Translations under genes and position numbers: made by a program
Notes under the pieces: model-generated
What the model was told of the DNA's origin: nothing
Database searches by the model: none
The model's input: only the letters and a program-made list of their open reading frames with translations
In this document: positions 11,826 through 23,857 of the stretch, in pieces
Layout of the letters: the number at the start of each line of letters is the position of its first letter
Position numbering within the stretch: position 1 is the stretch's first letter
Assembly: GCA_023374045.1 (NCBI GenBank)
Contig: CM041776.1
Location: forward strand, 47,746,171 to 47,810,170
Direction of reading: 5' to 3'
Source: Limonium bicolor
Lineage: Eukaryota; Streptophyta; Magnoliopsida; Caryophyllales; Plumbaginaceae
Length of the DNA stretch: 64,000 bases

Positions 11826-13134
11826 TCTGTAACAGAATCCCAAATTTGACAATTTCAAGTCTTGTTTCGTCTATTCTCTTCCTCCATAGATTACCCAAAC
11901 TTCATACATGAACTTAGGCATATTCTAATACCCAAAATATCACTTTGATTCACCTTTAAACATTGTCCAATTTGTCACTCATTTTTCTTATAAATCCCTT
12001 AACACTTCCTAGTTCCCCAAAACTCATTTAAAACACTTTGAACTTCTTATACATTTTCCAAATTTTGCCATAGCTTCTCTTGTATATTCTCACATCCAAA
12101 CACTTAGGTTTTTACCTTATTTCATTCAAGAACACCTAAAACCACCAAGAGTATTCTCACACACAACACTCACCAAATTTACACTACATCACAATATAGT
12201 GCATAAACTTAAATTGCTTGGCTCTTAGGCCCTTAAATAACATGGCTCTTAGGCCCTTAAATTGCATAAACCTTAAACACTGAATTTCCCACATAAATAA
12301 TGCCTTTGACCTGCAATTACACTCAACATCACATATGCCCCTTAATAGTTTCCTTGAGAGCACTTCTCTAGATCATTCACCATTGGCTCCTTAGGTATTT
12401 TATTAAGCAATTCAAGCTCATTTTTCCTTAGGAATAAATTACATTAGGTTAGCACATTTACCTCTTTTCTTCAAGATTTTTACTTGAACACTCTTGTTCT
12501 TCCTTGTTTGGACATCGGCAAGAGGACTTGGTTACTTGTCAATGTTCTAATCAATATACAAGTAACATCAATGAGCATTCAAGCTTCATGCTTAAACTCA
12601 TTTACAAACCCTAGGTTATATATATTGTCTTAATACATTAAGGTAATTGTTTTACCTTGGAATAGGAAGAGAGCTTGAATAAGTATCAAGAGAGGACTCC
12701 ACCAAGCCCTTGCATGATTGGAATGTAGCTAGAACAAAGAAAGGTAAATACACCATTAATGGTGATTTTCGGTCAACATAAAAACATGGAGGAAACATGG
12801 ATTTTCTTTGAGTTTCCTTACCTTGAAGCAAAGGAGAACAACAAGGTGTGAAAAGATGAGGTCAAGCTCCATCAATGGTGAATCTCCTTGGCACCAAAAT
12901 GAGGCTTTTGAAGATTTGAAAAGATAGAAGTGTAGAGCTTGCTCCAACTAGAAGAATGATGGTCTTGAAATTGAATTTGGACCATGGAGCTAGGAGTTAC
13001 AAGCATTCAAATATGGAGTTCTTGTGTGGAACTATAGCAAATCGTAAAAGAGATAAAGAAGGAAGGTAGAAGACGGTGGGAACAAGAGAGGAATGAGAGA
13101 ATGAGTTTTAAGTTTGCTTTTGGAAGATATTTAT

Positions 13135-13143
13135 CTTATAAAG
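13135..13143 (-). promoter_or_regulatory. TATA-box-like site in LTR2
   Basis: The minus strand reads CTTTATAAG, followed about 40 bases downstream in sense by CT-rich CTCATTCTCTCATTCC, a common plant start-site context. LTR1 has a counterpart at 5426-5435. No transcript data are available. Confidence 0.4.
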
Positions 13144-13936
13144 TAACTTTCTTCTTTTACTTACTTTTCCTTCCTTTCTTAATTGGTTTTTTTTACATGG
13201 TGGTGACTCACCTTACAAAAACCGGCCCCCTTTAGTTACTTAGGGGTGTTTTGCTCTTAGTTGACCAATTAAATTACTTATAATAACATATGTTACAAAC
13301 TAGCTTATAATAGTTACTATTCACAAAAATAAGGCACATAGATGTGAAATTTTCGATTTCCCATTGATATAGACTTCCAAATGTGATACTATATAGTACA
13401 CATGTTAATTAAAGATTAATGATGGACATTTAGCCACTCAAAACTCATTTACAAGACAATTTTTTAAAATGTGCTTTAAGGCTCCTTAAAGCACATTTTG
13501 TGTTTTAACTTGTTTTCAAGCTTGGTTTTCTTTGGTAATTTATTTAATATGTTCATTAACATATTTATAAGGTATATATATGACCATTAGGTCTTATACA
13601 AATTTATCCCAAGCTTAGAGCACGTTTTTGCTCTTATTGACTTTAAGGTATTTTCTTGTGTTTTGTTTGGTTTAACTGTCTACCAAAGTTTCCTAAGGAC
13701 TTAATTAGCCTTATTAAATCATAATTGAACGTTATTAAGTCTTGGTAGGCTCTTTGGGTCCTAACCAAGTTCACTCCAAGCTTAGAGCATGTTTTTGCTC
13801 AAACTGTATCTTAGTGCTTTATTGCATTTTACTATGGTTTAAATTGTGCACTGATGTTTCTAAGGCACTTTTTAGCTTTTGCATGCCATAGTTTAACATT
13901 TAAACAACATATCAAGGTTTGGGGTATTTCATAGGT

Positions 13937-15360
13937 CTTGGTGAACGGTATGTAAAGGGGTTTGATCCGGGTTGTCCTAAGGAATTCCTTGGGCTCGGAT
14001 TTGGTTGATATAACTTGTGTGTTGTGTGTTACTGCATTAAATATTTATGCACGAGCGTCCTACGGGACTAACACTACGTCGACTATAGATCGACTTATAT
14101 AAACATACATATATGTTAATGTGATAACATGATGGTTACTTGATATATTACCAATAGTATTAATATTAAGTATATGTAACCTAAGTAAAATACTTAGGGA
14201 CGAGTCACGACATTGTCGGTCTCTAGAGCATGGATCTCGAACATGAATATAACCTAGATTACTTCTAGGTATGCGTGAGACCCATTGGGCAGCTAACTAA
14301 TAATTATAATCTCCATAAGACTAAGAGCATATCTTAAACATTATGAGAGAGAGATGGTATGAGTTGAGGTGAGGAATCCCGGTAGTTTACGAACTACTTG
14401 GTTGCGCATTTGTGATCACTGAGGGGTTCCCGATCGGGTTCCGCTCCAGGTTTATACCCAACGAGCCCTATTTGGATCGTGGGTCAGGTGGCTATGGCCT
14501 TTTATATGGACGTCTTACGAGACAAAAGTGAATAGTCAGGGGCCTCCGGACCTCTGGCGAAATGAGCACCTTTGTGTGTACGGGAGGACTACTGTCCATG
14601 GTGAGGTTATATGGTTGTCTTAACATGACGCTCAACTGGTAATTAATTAAACATGGTTTGGATGGGGCCTTAAAGGCCAAGGTAAATTAACTATGGAAAC
14701 TGTACGCTACGGCGATTGTACATTGTACATTATACTGTTATTATTTTGATACGTTCGATATACAATTGTTGTTTGTATTAATTTATGACTGTTTGAATTG
14801 GATGGATGGTTAAGTTTTTATGAATGTTTGGATGGAGGATTATGTATATTATACATGTATATTTCAGTATTGATTATAACTGTAAAATGGTAAGGCATGA
14901 AACCAATCTAATAATAAGATGGTTAAAATGACTAAGTGACCATTAGGGTCCAGGCCCGGCATACTCAGCGTCTATCGCGGATACTACACTCATTGCAGGT
15001 TGTTGATTATTGCCGAAGCCGAAGTGCGGGAACAGGGTAGTTAGAGTCTATTTTAATTACCGCACATGGAGTTGTAATACGGTACGGTTATGTATATTCA
15101 GGATTGGGTAGACGCTCACTTGTCGACGTTTATGGTTTATGGACTTAGTATGATGTATAGGAGTCTTCTCGTTATCACAGCGGTTAGCAGTTTGTTTATG
15201 TTGGTTGTTGGATGTAGTTTGGCTTCGTTGCTCGCATGGGCGAGTAATGGCCGGTGACACCCGAGTGAGTATTGTTGTTGTTATTATTTCTTCCGCTGTA
15301 AGACATTTTATTTATTGCTACGTGAGAGATTATTACGTGTTTAAGGAGAAGGGTGTTACA
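13937..15360 (+). repeat. LTR 'A', right segment with LTR 3' end
   Basis: Continuation of A after the TAGGT duplication. It opens with GGTGAACGGTATGT (donor-like GT at 13948), has ACTCAGC and an acceptor-like TTGCAG (ends 14998), then GTGACACCCG, TTCCGCTG (15291-15298), and ends AAGGGTGTTACA at 15360. No primer site follows, so A is probably a solo LTR. Its TSD would be TTTAA (15361-15365), with the partner off the window. Confidence 0.78.
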
Positions 15361-15425
15361 TTTAATCTCCTTACTTAACCATTTGATTTAATGATTTATA
15401 CATAACTTTAAATAACCTACTAATG
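15361..15425. other. Short unassigned host sequence between LTR A and solo LTR B
   Basis: AT-rich sequence with no gene. It joins 20954-21541 once solo LTR B is removed, and represents DNA that was there before B inserted. Confidence 0.6.
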
Positions 15426-15430
15426 ACTTA

Positions 15431-18400
15431 TGAAATACTTCATAAACGAAATTAAAAGACAATTAATGAGTTAAGAAGGCTAATAAGCCTTAATGAACCA
15501 TGAATCATGAAAACTCCTAAGCACACTAATATAAATAAATATATACTCCATGAAGGTTACTAAACCTTATATAAACACATGGACATAAGTGAAGCTTAGT
15601 AAAGGAGAAAAATCAACCTACAATTTATTTATCATGATATACACATCTTCATGAACAAAGAACACAAACACTTAAGGAAAAATGTACCTTAAGTAGTCAA
15701 AATGGCTTGTGAGTAAAATATCACTTGTAACACAATTGTATTCACCTCTAGACACTAAATAACACATGTTACACATTAAACAAGTCCAAGATACACATGA
15801 TGTGCAAAAAGAACATCAATACCAAAGGTGAATCAAAGTATACATTTTTACTAGTTTTAATGAATAGTAAAGTATACCAATTTCTCAAGAATACACATTT
15901 ACCCACATTAGGACAAGGAAATCATGCTGGTAACAAACTAACACATGATATAAGTCCAAATGTACAAGTTATAAGTCATAACATTAAAAAGGAAACAAAA
16001 AGACCATTTTACCCTTGGAGTAAAAGCTGGCAGGCAAACTCCTCTTCCATGGCTGCAACCTTGCTAAATTTGAATCAAAATATCGTCTTAAGAAGTGCTT
16101 AGTCGCCAAGTAATATGCTAGACCCATGCCTTACATTAATGCCTTAAAAGTCATCTTTCTTCTCTTTCCTCCTCACTTCCCCTTGGCTGCCGAATTCACC
16201 CATCCAAAAGCTCCGTTATTCTGCTACTAGACAGCAAAGAGCAAGCTTGGAAAGAAATTAATTCCTAAAGCATAAGGTAAGCTCTTAATTCCTAATTCTC
16301 TTCACCTTTTCACTAGCTATCCATTGATCTAAGATTCAACTCCTTTCCCCCATTAATCTAGGCTGAATCCAAGTTGCAAGAGGGGGTGATTCTCGGCTGG
16401 AGCCAAGCTTGGGGAAGGAAGTAAAGCAAAGTCATTCCTTAAGGTAAAATGTGCTCTAAGCCCCTACCTTTCTTTCTATTGTCGTTCTAGCTGATTCCTA
16501 TAAACTAAACCTTTTATAATCTTCATACTTACATGCTAGATCAATTGGTGAACCTTCATTCCCATGGAGTTGGAAAAACCGCCCCAAAAACACCAAAAAA
16601 GGGGGGTTTAAAGAGTAAGTCTTCTAGCTTCTGTTTGGGTGAGTTAATCCACCACTTTGGCATGATTTTATTAAGGGATTAACACCCTTCATTCCTCTGA
16701 AAAATAGGGCTGTGGAACACTTGGGAGCAACTTCAAATTTTAAAATGACTCTTATGGTTAGTTTCTGTTTTAAGCTGATCCATAACATTTCTCCTCTGTT
16801 TAATGCATGCCAAGAGGTGTATAAAAACACCTCCAAACATCCGTGATAGACCATGGAGTGAAAGATAGATTAAAGTCATTTTTAAAGGTGAAAATCTCGG
16901 TTTTCATGGCTTAAAATTACTCTTATAGTTGGTTCAGTTTTTGGAACATAACTATATCTTATTCTTGCTGTTAGAACTTAATTAGAAGTTGTCCAAACAA
17001 ATCCCTCAAGCTGCTGTGGCCAAAGAAGGTATAACATTCTTAACCATATATTATATGCTTTAAAGCTTATATTATATATATGTGCTGAGAGTGGACTGGT
17101 TAGAATGTTTAATTTACACCTAAGTGTGACCAGAAATGACTTAGTTAACATAAGCTAGTCATTTAAATGATTTAATTAACATAATGGTCAAATTAAGACA
17201 TTATGTGGAAAATTGGTAAATATGGAGAAGTTGGTGGTAAGGCCGAGAGTTTAAAGTATTTTTAAGACATTTAAAGTGTAATTTATTTTACAAGTTCAAG
17301 GTTGTAATAAGGCCATGTCATTAGGCCATTTTAATTGAGTTTAAAAGCTTATTTAATTTAATTTATGCCTTTAGTATAAAGTTTGGGGTCAAACACGTAA
17401 TTATAAAAAAATATAAAGTCGTGGGCTATATTAGAATGAAATTCGGAGTTTAAAATGAATTTAAATAAAAATTATAACATATTATAAAGTTTTGTGCCAT
17501 AATTGTAAATATGGGAAATTTTGGGGTTGATCTTGTAATTGCTGAAAGTTTGGGCTTCAAACTGAATTTAGAAGTCAATAATGACTATATAGGAGACTTT
17601 GACCAAGTTTGGGAATTTATGGAATTAAATACTAACTTATAATAAGTTAAGTATGAAATTGTAAAAGATTTATAAATATTGGGGTAGATTGGTGATTTCC
17701 GAAAGTTATGGGTACAAAATGAAGTTTGTATCAGACCTTGGTTTAATAGAAATTTTTAGGAATTTATTTGGTTAAATTTAGAGTTAGAATGAATTATATA
17801 AGTACAATATATAGTATTTATGAAATTGTTACATTTTGAGTAACAAATGGGGTAAGATTGTAAAAACCGAGAGTATAAGGGTTAGGAATGATGTTTAAAA
17901 CCTTTTGGTATAGTTTGGTAATTTTTGGAATAATATATGAGGTTTTAAGAAGATATATATAATATATAGTTATAATGATATTAGAAAAATATGTTATAAA
18001 ATGGGGTGATTTGGTAAATTTAGAAAGTTGAGAGGTGGGAATTAAATTAGAACAGACCATAGGGTCTGTTCGGCTATTATAAAGAATTATAACCATAGGT
18101 TATAATTATATTAAGGTTTAAAGGTTATAATATAAGGTATATGTTATAAGTGTAACAAAGAAATAATATTTGGGGTGATTATGTAATATCTGAAACCTTG
18201 GTGGAATTAAATAAAAACCGACAACTATAAGGTCTGTTTGGTATTTTATAACATTTTATAACTATAGGTTATAAATGATTTAATGATATAAATGTCATAA
18301 TATATGTTATATAACTATAATGTAACATTATATAAATAATGTGGTGGATTTTGTAAATAATAGAGAACATAAGTGTTGTTCGGCAATAATGAGTATTTTG

Positions 18401-20948
18401 GAATGAGAATTTATAATATGGTTTATAATGTGATAAGGGTTGTAACATTTATAATATAAGAAATATTCATTAAATAAGAATGAATATATTATAAAGAGTT
18501 ACCATATAATAAATGATCCCATAATACATATATATATATATATATAAATAAATATATGTTATGGAGTGAGGAATATAATATGGTTCAATAACTATATAAT
18601 ATCGTAATTAAAATGATATAAGGTAAGAAGGAAAGAATTATAAATATTAGTTAAGGAAATTCTAATGTAAAGAGTATACATGAAATAATAAGGAGGTAAA
18701 TAATTCAAAGTATTATAAATGAATTATACAACATTTTATACTTGAATAAACTAACCTTAGAGAAATAAATACTAAGGTGGGATGTATAACATATGATCAA
18801 GACAATACATGCAATATAGTGGCAAACTATATAATATACAAATGTATACTAAACTACATGCGATAATGTAACGTTTACGTAAAACCAATCCCGAGTTAAA
18901 AACGAAAACCCGACAAACGTTGTTAGTAAATGACGGGGAATAAACCGGGAGGGATTAGCGACAGTACGGGGTACCGTAGAGTAACGTTGTTTATACGGGA
19001 TGCTAATCCTTAGTATATATAATATATATATATATATTATTAGATTGTTAGACTCATCCCGAGGATCACAGGAGCTAGCTGTTCAAACTCCACGGTCCTA
19101 AAATCAGGGTGAACGGTATGTTGTTACGTGTCCTTGATTGTCTCTGAGGAGTTCCTCAGTTCAGACTTCTATAAATTCTATGATAAGATTGAATGTCTGA
19201 ATGTATGAATAAATATGCATGAACTGTATATTTAAGCTGCTTTGTATTTACTGTTTTTGCGATAACAGTATTGGTTCTAGGGATGTCAATCTTGACCCGA
19301 ACCCGAAACCCGACCCGAAACCGACCCGTAAAAAGCCAGGTTCATGTTAAGATTTTTGACCCGAAATGATTTTTGGGTCGGGTTCGGGTTGGGTCATTGA
19401 AACCCGCTTCGGGTTCAGGTTGAAGCCGCTAACCCGTAATCCGAAAAAAAATTTAATTAAAAATAGAAAATATATTATATTTAATGATTTAATTAGTATT
19501 TATGACTAAAATAAACATTTAATCGATAACATATGATTATATATTGTACATAATAATTAATTAATAATATAGTATTATATTTTTTTATTAAATAATCCAA
19601 AATTAAAAAAATAAAATAAATTTTTGAAAAAACGGGTCGGGTTCGGGTTAAAGAAGTACAACCCGCTCCGGGTTCGGGTCGGGTTCGGGTTGACCAAAAC
19701 TATTTTCGGGTCGGGTTCGGGTTGAGCTCAACCCGACCCGAAACCCGATTTTGACACCCCTAATTGGTTCGTATATATGAACCTATATATAAAACGAACT
19801 AGCGGCTATGATGGTATCTTATATGTGTAATATAAGGAACGTAAGAAAAACGTTGTAGCATTAGGATAATAAGATATATACATTATCGGTGACTTAAATA
19901 CGGAGCATTGGCCTTTTCTAACGCCGCTCTCGTATCTAACACTGGATCCCGAGTTTACATACTTCGGATTGGACTAACGACCTTAGTCTGTTGTGTTAGA
20001 AAATTGGTAATGCGATGCGATGGTATAGATGAAAAAAACCAGGAGGATGTGGCTCTTGGTGTGCGCTGTGATCACAAAAACGATACTAGGATGTCCGTGT
20101 ACGAGTCTGTAAGTATCAAAGAAATTTCCCACGAACTAAAACGGTTCATTGGTCGGAGACTCTACCGCTGGAGTGGCTACTGCCGTGGGTGACCCGCCAT
20201 AATATGTAGGTAATTTAGAGACACGTCATTTTAACAGGACGTTGTCATTAGGTATAATTGAACAATTACGAACAGCTTGTTAGCTCGTACATTTGGCCAA
20301 CAGTATTGGGCTTGTATGCCGAAGACGGGAATTTATACTCGTTTATAATTCTCGTTGTTCCGCCTTGTTGTTCATTGGTTATGCTATGTGGTTTTATGTT
20401 GTGTGAAATGCATGCTAATGGTTGTGTTTATTGTATGGTTATTAAAACGGTATTGCATATAAATGAATCTCATGCTCTCGACCAATTAATTGAGGGGTTT
20501 AAGGAGGCATGACGGGGCATGTGATAACACACTCAGCAGGGGCTGATTCCATACCACAACCATGTTTATTTTCAGGAGACTAGCTGTTTGTCGACGCGGG
20601 GCGCGACACTTTTGGTATAGACTTTGGTACGAACTGATACGGTTGTTATTTTGGACTCGGGTTTTGTGAACCGAGGTGTACATTCGTTTAGATGCTCACG
20701 TGTACGGACTTATGTATGAGACGGTATTATGTTGTATTTATTTTGGTTATATCTAAAACTACTATCTATCTCTTGTGATCACTGCGGGAATACGTTTTGT
20801 ATGTTGATTATCATGTAACACGTTGTCACTCATATGGGCGAGTGGTGATGGTAACACCGTTAGTACGATCTGTTATTACCGCTGTAATTTAAATATTAAG
20901 TACGATGATTATACGACAATTAGGAGCCGAGTTAGTAGGGGTGTTACA
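15431..20948 (+). mobile_element. Solo LTR B, 5.5 kb (5.0 kb without the MITE)
   Basis: Begins TGAAATACTTC and ends AGTAGGGGTGTTACA, with a perfect 5-bp TSD ACTTA on both sides (15426-15430 and 20949-20953). There is no internal domain or primer site, so it is a solo LTR. It is in the same subfamily as LTR A. In sense it carries GGTGAACGGTATG (donor-like GT at 19116), CTCAGCAGGGGCTGA, and TTTATTTTCAG (acceptor-like, ends 20575). The possible intron is about 0.97 kb once the hAT MITE is subtracted. The frames at 15797-16102, 19908-20192 and 20258-20512 have no recognisable domains. Confidence 0.93.
19278..19762. mobile_element. hAT-type MITE, 485 bp, in solo LTR B
   Basis: Terminal inverted repeats are TAGGGATGTCAA and TTGACACCCCTA, flanked by a perfect 8-bp TSD ATTGGTTC (19270-19277 and 19763-19770). 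Length 8 is the hAT signature. The subterminal regions are packed with GGGTCGGGTTCGGGTT and its reverse complement, placed as large inverted repeats around an AT-rich core (about 19450-19620). There is no transposase frame, so it is non-autonomous. The GGGTT motifs look telomere-like, but they belong to a known style of subterminal repeat in plant hAT elements. Confidence 0.93.
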
Positions 20949-20953
20949 ACTTA

Positions 20954-21541
20954 GGTTTCCTACCCTAATCATTCTCATCCCACAATTTAATCCTGAGCTT
21001 TAATATACGATCTACTATTTGATTCCAACACCTTAATTTATATAACCTCACCTTTTAATTCCCACACCTTAATATATATAATCTCAGCATTTAATTATCT
21101 TACAATTCTTACCAACCTTAGATATCGACATTAGAATCTTATTACTTAATGTAGTATAAATGTAATTCTCTCATTTATCCAAACTCTTATCCCAAGTTTT
21201 CATAATCCCACTCATAATTCAATTTCCCTCAATTTCATTTAATATTCTAATATCCCTCCAATAATATTTATTAGTATTTAATAATTTAATTTTTTTATTC
21301 TGTTCACTGAGCTATGGTACTAATATTTTCGAACCTATCATCTTGTTTTCTATCTCCCATATTCCCATTATCTTGATTCTAAGAAATCTCACTTAGTTCC
21401 TTATTCTAGCTCATAATCTCTTATTACAAAGAGTCCATACCTCTTGAACCTTTATCAAATTGGGTTACAATTTAAATTGTATATAGCCTCTGAATGGGCC
21501 AGTCTTTAGGCCCACAAATATTTTCTATTCTCATGTTAATT
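20954..21541. other. Unassigned AT/pyrimidine-rich sequence
   Basis: Continuation of the DNA that B inserted into. It is rich in CCTTAAT and ATTCTCAT tracts and has no coding frame. It ends at the TGTAACACCCC terminus of LTR C. It could be the worn part of another LTR, but I see no termini that prove this. Confidence 0.5.
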
Positions 21542-22154
21542 TGTAACACCCCTACCGCTAATCCTCTAATTATCGCCTAATTGTCATGGTCTCTAATCCA
21601 ATCGCAGCGGAACAACCAAACCAAACGGCGGGTGATACAACACCGTTAGCCGTTCATACGACTAACAAGACTTCAAATACAAATAGTAACGGTCTGATAG
21701 TAAAGAAAGTACCGAGTTCCATTAACCAACCTACAATCATAACTCCAACATTACTTACATCCTTGTTCTCCACAACAATTTACCAAAAGAGATTACTGAG
21801 TACTAAGAGTTAATTCAATTACAACCATTCTCAAAAGTATACAAAAGTACTAAGGGTTGAACAACTACTCATGTCTATCAATGTTCACAATCCTCAAAAT
21901 GCCAAAAGGGTGTACCACATGGTACACCGGTTAAACAAAAGGGCTCCAAGCCGTGTACAATTCGGTACACCAATCAAAACGCTAGTCTAACAAAAGTGTG
22001 CATCCCGGTTATTTTCCGACCATCAACCAAATCGAGTACCTGCAATAAAAATGGTGCCCCAAGGGGCTCAGCAAAACAGGCTGGTATGAAATTCGCATAT
22101 CCCGCGTGCTAACGGGGGTACACCAACTAATTGGTCACCTACATGGAGATTGTT
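21542..22154 (-). repeat. LTR C, left segment (sense 3' end)
   Basis: Plus strand starts TGTAACACCCC. The reverse strand has the shared end blocks: an acceptor-like TTATTGCAG (22040-22042), hairpins CCCCTTGGGG and ACCAA-TTAG-TTGGT, CAGACCGT and TTCCGCTG. It is cut at 22155 by element H; the duplicated bases TTGTT (22150-22154) are the H target site. C continues at 42044. There is no primer site to its left, so it was a solo LTR or a 3' LTR. Confidence 0.85.
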
Positions 22155-22554
22155 TGAAATACCCCGAGTAATTACTACTTTATATTAGTGAAGTTTAAAT
22201 TAAATTATGTGCAAGAATTACCATGTAACATTATGGTATTTACAATATAGATCCAACCGGATACTTATACCGCATGTACATATCGGTACAAAAAATACCC
22301 CTAGTGCGCCCAATGAATCGTTTGAACATAACAACGTGGCATATTAATACGGGTCGCACACACGTACATATATATACGCATATGAATATACATATACATA
22401 ACGTTACAATATTACAACGATATATATATATAAGTAACAGTGTGACAAAATTAAATAGTCACGTACATATAATTAATAACACGACAAAATAAAATAGTCG
22501 CGTATATATATGTATACGTACAAAAATATGCATGTAGATTTATTATAACAAAAC

Positions 22555-22640
22555 GTGCTCCTGCCGGGATTTGAACCCGATACCCTTGGTAGCTCTAGTG
22601 AATGCCTTAACCGGTCAAGTTGTGCTCATATTTAGTAACA
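22555..22640 (-). other. tRNA-derived (SINE-like) Pol III promoter segment in the 5' LTR of H
   Basis: On the minus strand, GACCGGTTAAGGC (22604-22618 region) resembles a tRNA A box, and GGTTCAAATCC (22567-22577) is a good B box about 30 bases further on, inside a CGGGTTCAAATCCCG T-arm-like stem. The ends do not pair as an acceptor stem, so this is not a working tRNA gene. It is best read as the head of an old tRNA-derived SINE, or as a captured tRNA fragment. The same sequence is in the 3' LTR. Confidence 0.5.
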
Positions 22641-23359
22641 ACCTACACCTCTAGACATATGAAGCTACCCAAGAGATTAATAAAAGAAAAGAAAACGTTA
22701 CAGCAGCACGGCCCCTCACCTGAGCCTGTTCGCACTCATATCAAGCAACCAATCCTAGCCATGGCCTAGTTCCCTTGCTCATAACGTGTGCCAACACCTC
22801 CTCTCTAGCTCCCATGTTGTCCGAATCATTGCCCAAATAGCCATCTTCAAGACAGATTCGATTGGAAAAAAAATGGAACTCACGAACTCCCATTCAGCAC
22901 CTTGAAACTGGAAGACATTAACACGTCTGATGGCCCCACTCTCCTTCTTGTTTTTCTAAATAAAACAACAACATGTACAGTCTCCTTCCTCCTCACATGC
23001 GCGTGCTCTGGGGAAAAAAGTTTTCAAACAGCAATGAATCATACATCAGAGCAACCGACAGAGGCCCGACTTTCTCTCCTTTTCACAATATGCACAGAAG
23101 TCCTCATTTCATTTTCCAGGTACCTTCAGGTGAGGCCACCATCCATTCTTTCCCCTGCTCTGCGAAATTCTCGCAACAGACCAAACGGAAACCCAGCAAC
23201 TATTACCTTTCTCTTCATCGCAAGTCCAACTTTGGCATTCCCATTTTCAGGAGTCACCGAGACAAACGACTCCTACTCCATATACTCCCCCTGTTGTAAT
23301 ACCGTATTACTGTAACTAAGTCTTACTTAGAGTTTTGAACTTTACAACTGGCATACCTC

Positions 23360-23367
23360 TATAAATA
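23360..23367 (+). promoter_or_regulatory. TATA box in the 5' LTR of H
   Basis: TATAAATA, followed about 60 bases later by the CT-rich stretch CTCTCTTTTCTCTGTTC. It is kept in the 3' LTR at 37563-37570. This puts U3 at about 1.2 kb and leaves roughly 4.4 kb of LTR as R/U5 leader. Confidence 0.55.
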
Positions 23368-23697
23368 AGTGAGTCTGGTATTATTAGGCAGTTTAGTCGA
23401 GTCTAGCCTAAGACTGCCGCTCTCTTTTCTCTGTTCTATTCACGAACCTTCTACTCTCCTTCTACTACTGAGAATAATGAAATTCATCGTTTGAATCTTC
23501 TCCGCCTTGTTTCTAGATTCGTTGTACTTCATCACCCCCTTCCTCGGTTCGGTGACAGAAAACAAGAAAGAAGAAAAAGAAACCAACTGATGCCAGCCTT
23601 TCTTTCCATTTCCTCTGATCAGGCGAGAAGGAAAACACTCCTCCCAGATTTCTGTTACCACTTTCGAATTATCGTTATTGTTCTGTCCAAATATATA

Positions 23698-23857
23698 TAT
23701 ATATATATATAGCTCCGCCACCTCTTAAATCTCGTACGTTTTGTTCTGAAACTCAAACCTATAATCTCCCTGGTTGCATGTCCCGTACTGGTGTCGCTGC
23801 TCTGGAAAGAGACCTGAACCACTTCCAGTCCAAGTAACAAGAGGAAAGCTCCATCGC
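23698..23857 (+). repeat. Left copy of the 160-bp duplication flanking solo LTR I
   Basis: Ends exactly at the first base of solo LTR I. It is repeated at 29550-29709, also exactly abutting the other end of I, with no indels over the 146 bases outside the AT tract and two substitutions. It is present once in the 3' LTR (about 37903-38060). Confidence 0.93.

Larger units (their letters stand above)
9299..13931 (-). mobile_element. Solo LTR2 inserted in LTR A, 4.6 kb
   Basis: Plus-strand ends are TGTAACACCCC and GGGGTATTTCA. The TSD TAGGT is present on both sides (9294-9298 and 13932-13936), and no primer site or internal sequence is attached, so this is a solo LTR left by LTR-LTR recombination. 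It matches LTR1 over most of its length, including the duplicated 'GGCTCTTAGGCCCTTAAA' stretch near 12220 and 4490. It carries both kinds of inverted-repeat array seen elsewhere: GTCCGACCCA (11210-11460) and GGTCCGGGAC (11640-11825). A donor-like GGTATGG (edge 10886), a hairpin module (9657-9785) and an acceptor-like TTTCAG (9654-9656) bound a possible 1.23-kb intron on the minus strand. Confidence 0.93.

Noticed and set aside
19290..19760. Interstitial telomere sequence (GGGTT words)
   Set aside because: Words are GGGTTCGGGT rather than TTTAGGG, and lie within clear hAT MITE termini with an 8-bp TSD.
20258..20512. Cysteine-rich 84-codon frame in solo LTR B
   Set aside because: It lies within the LTR between the donor-like and acceptor-like sites, has no counterpart in LTR A, and has no signal of constraint.
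22555..22640. A working tRNA gene
   Set aside because: The T-arm and A/B boxes are present, but the acceptor stem does not pair and no clear anticodon arm is visible.
22902..23315. 137-codon frame in the 5' LTR of H, partly kept in the 3' LTR
   Set aside because: In the 3' LTR the frame is broken up, no protein family is recognised, and the region lies around the TATA box and likely U3/R boundary.
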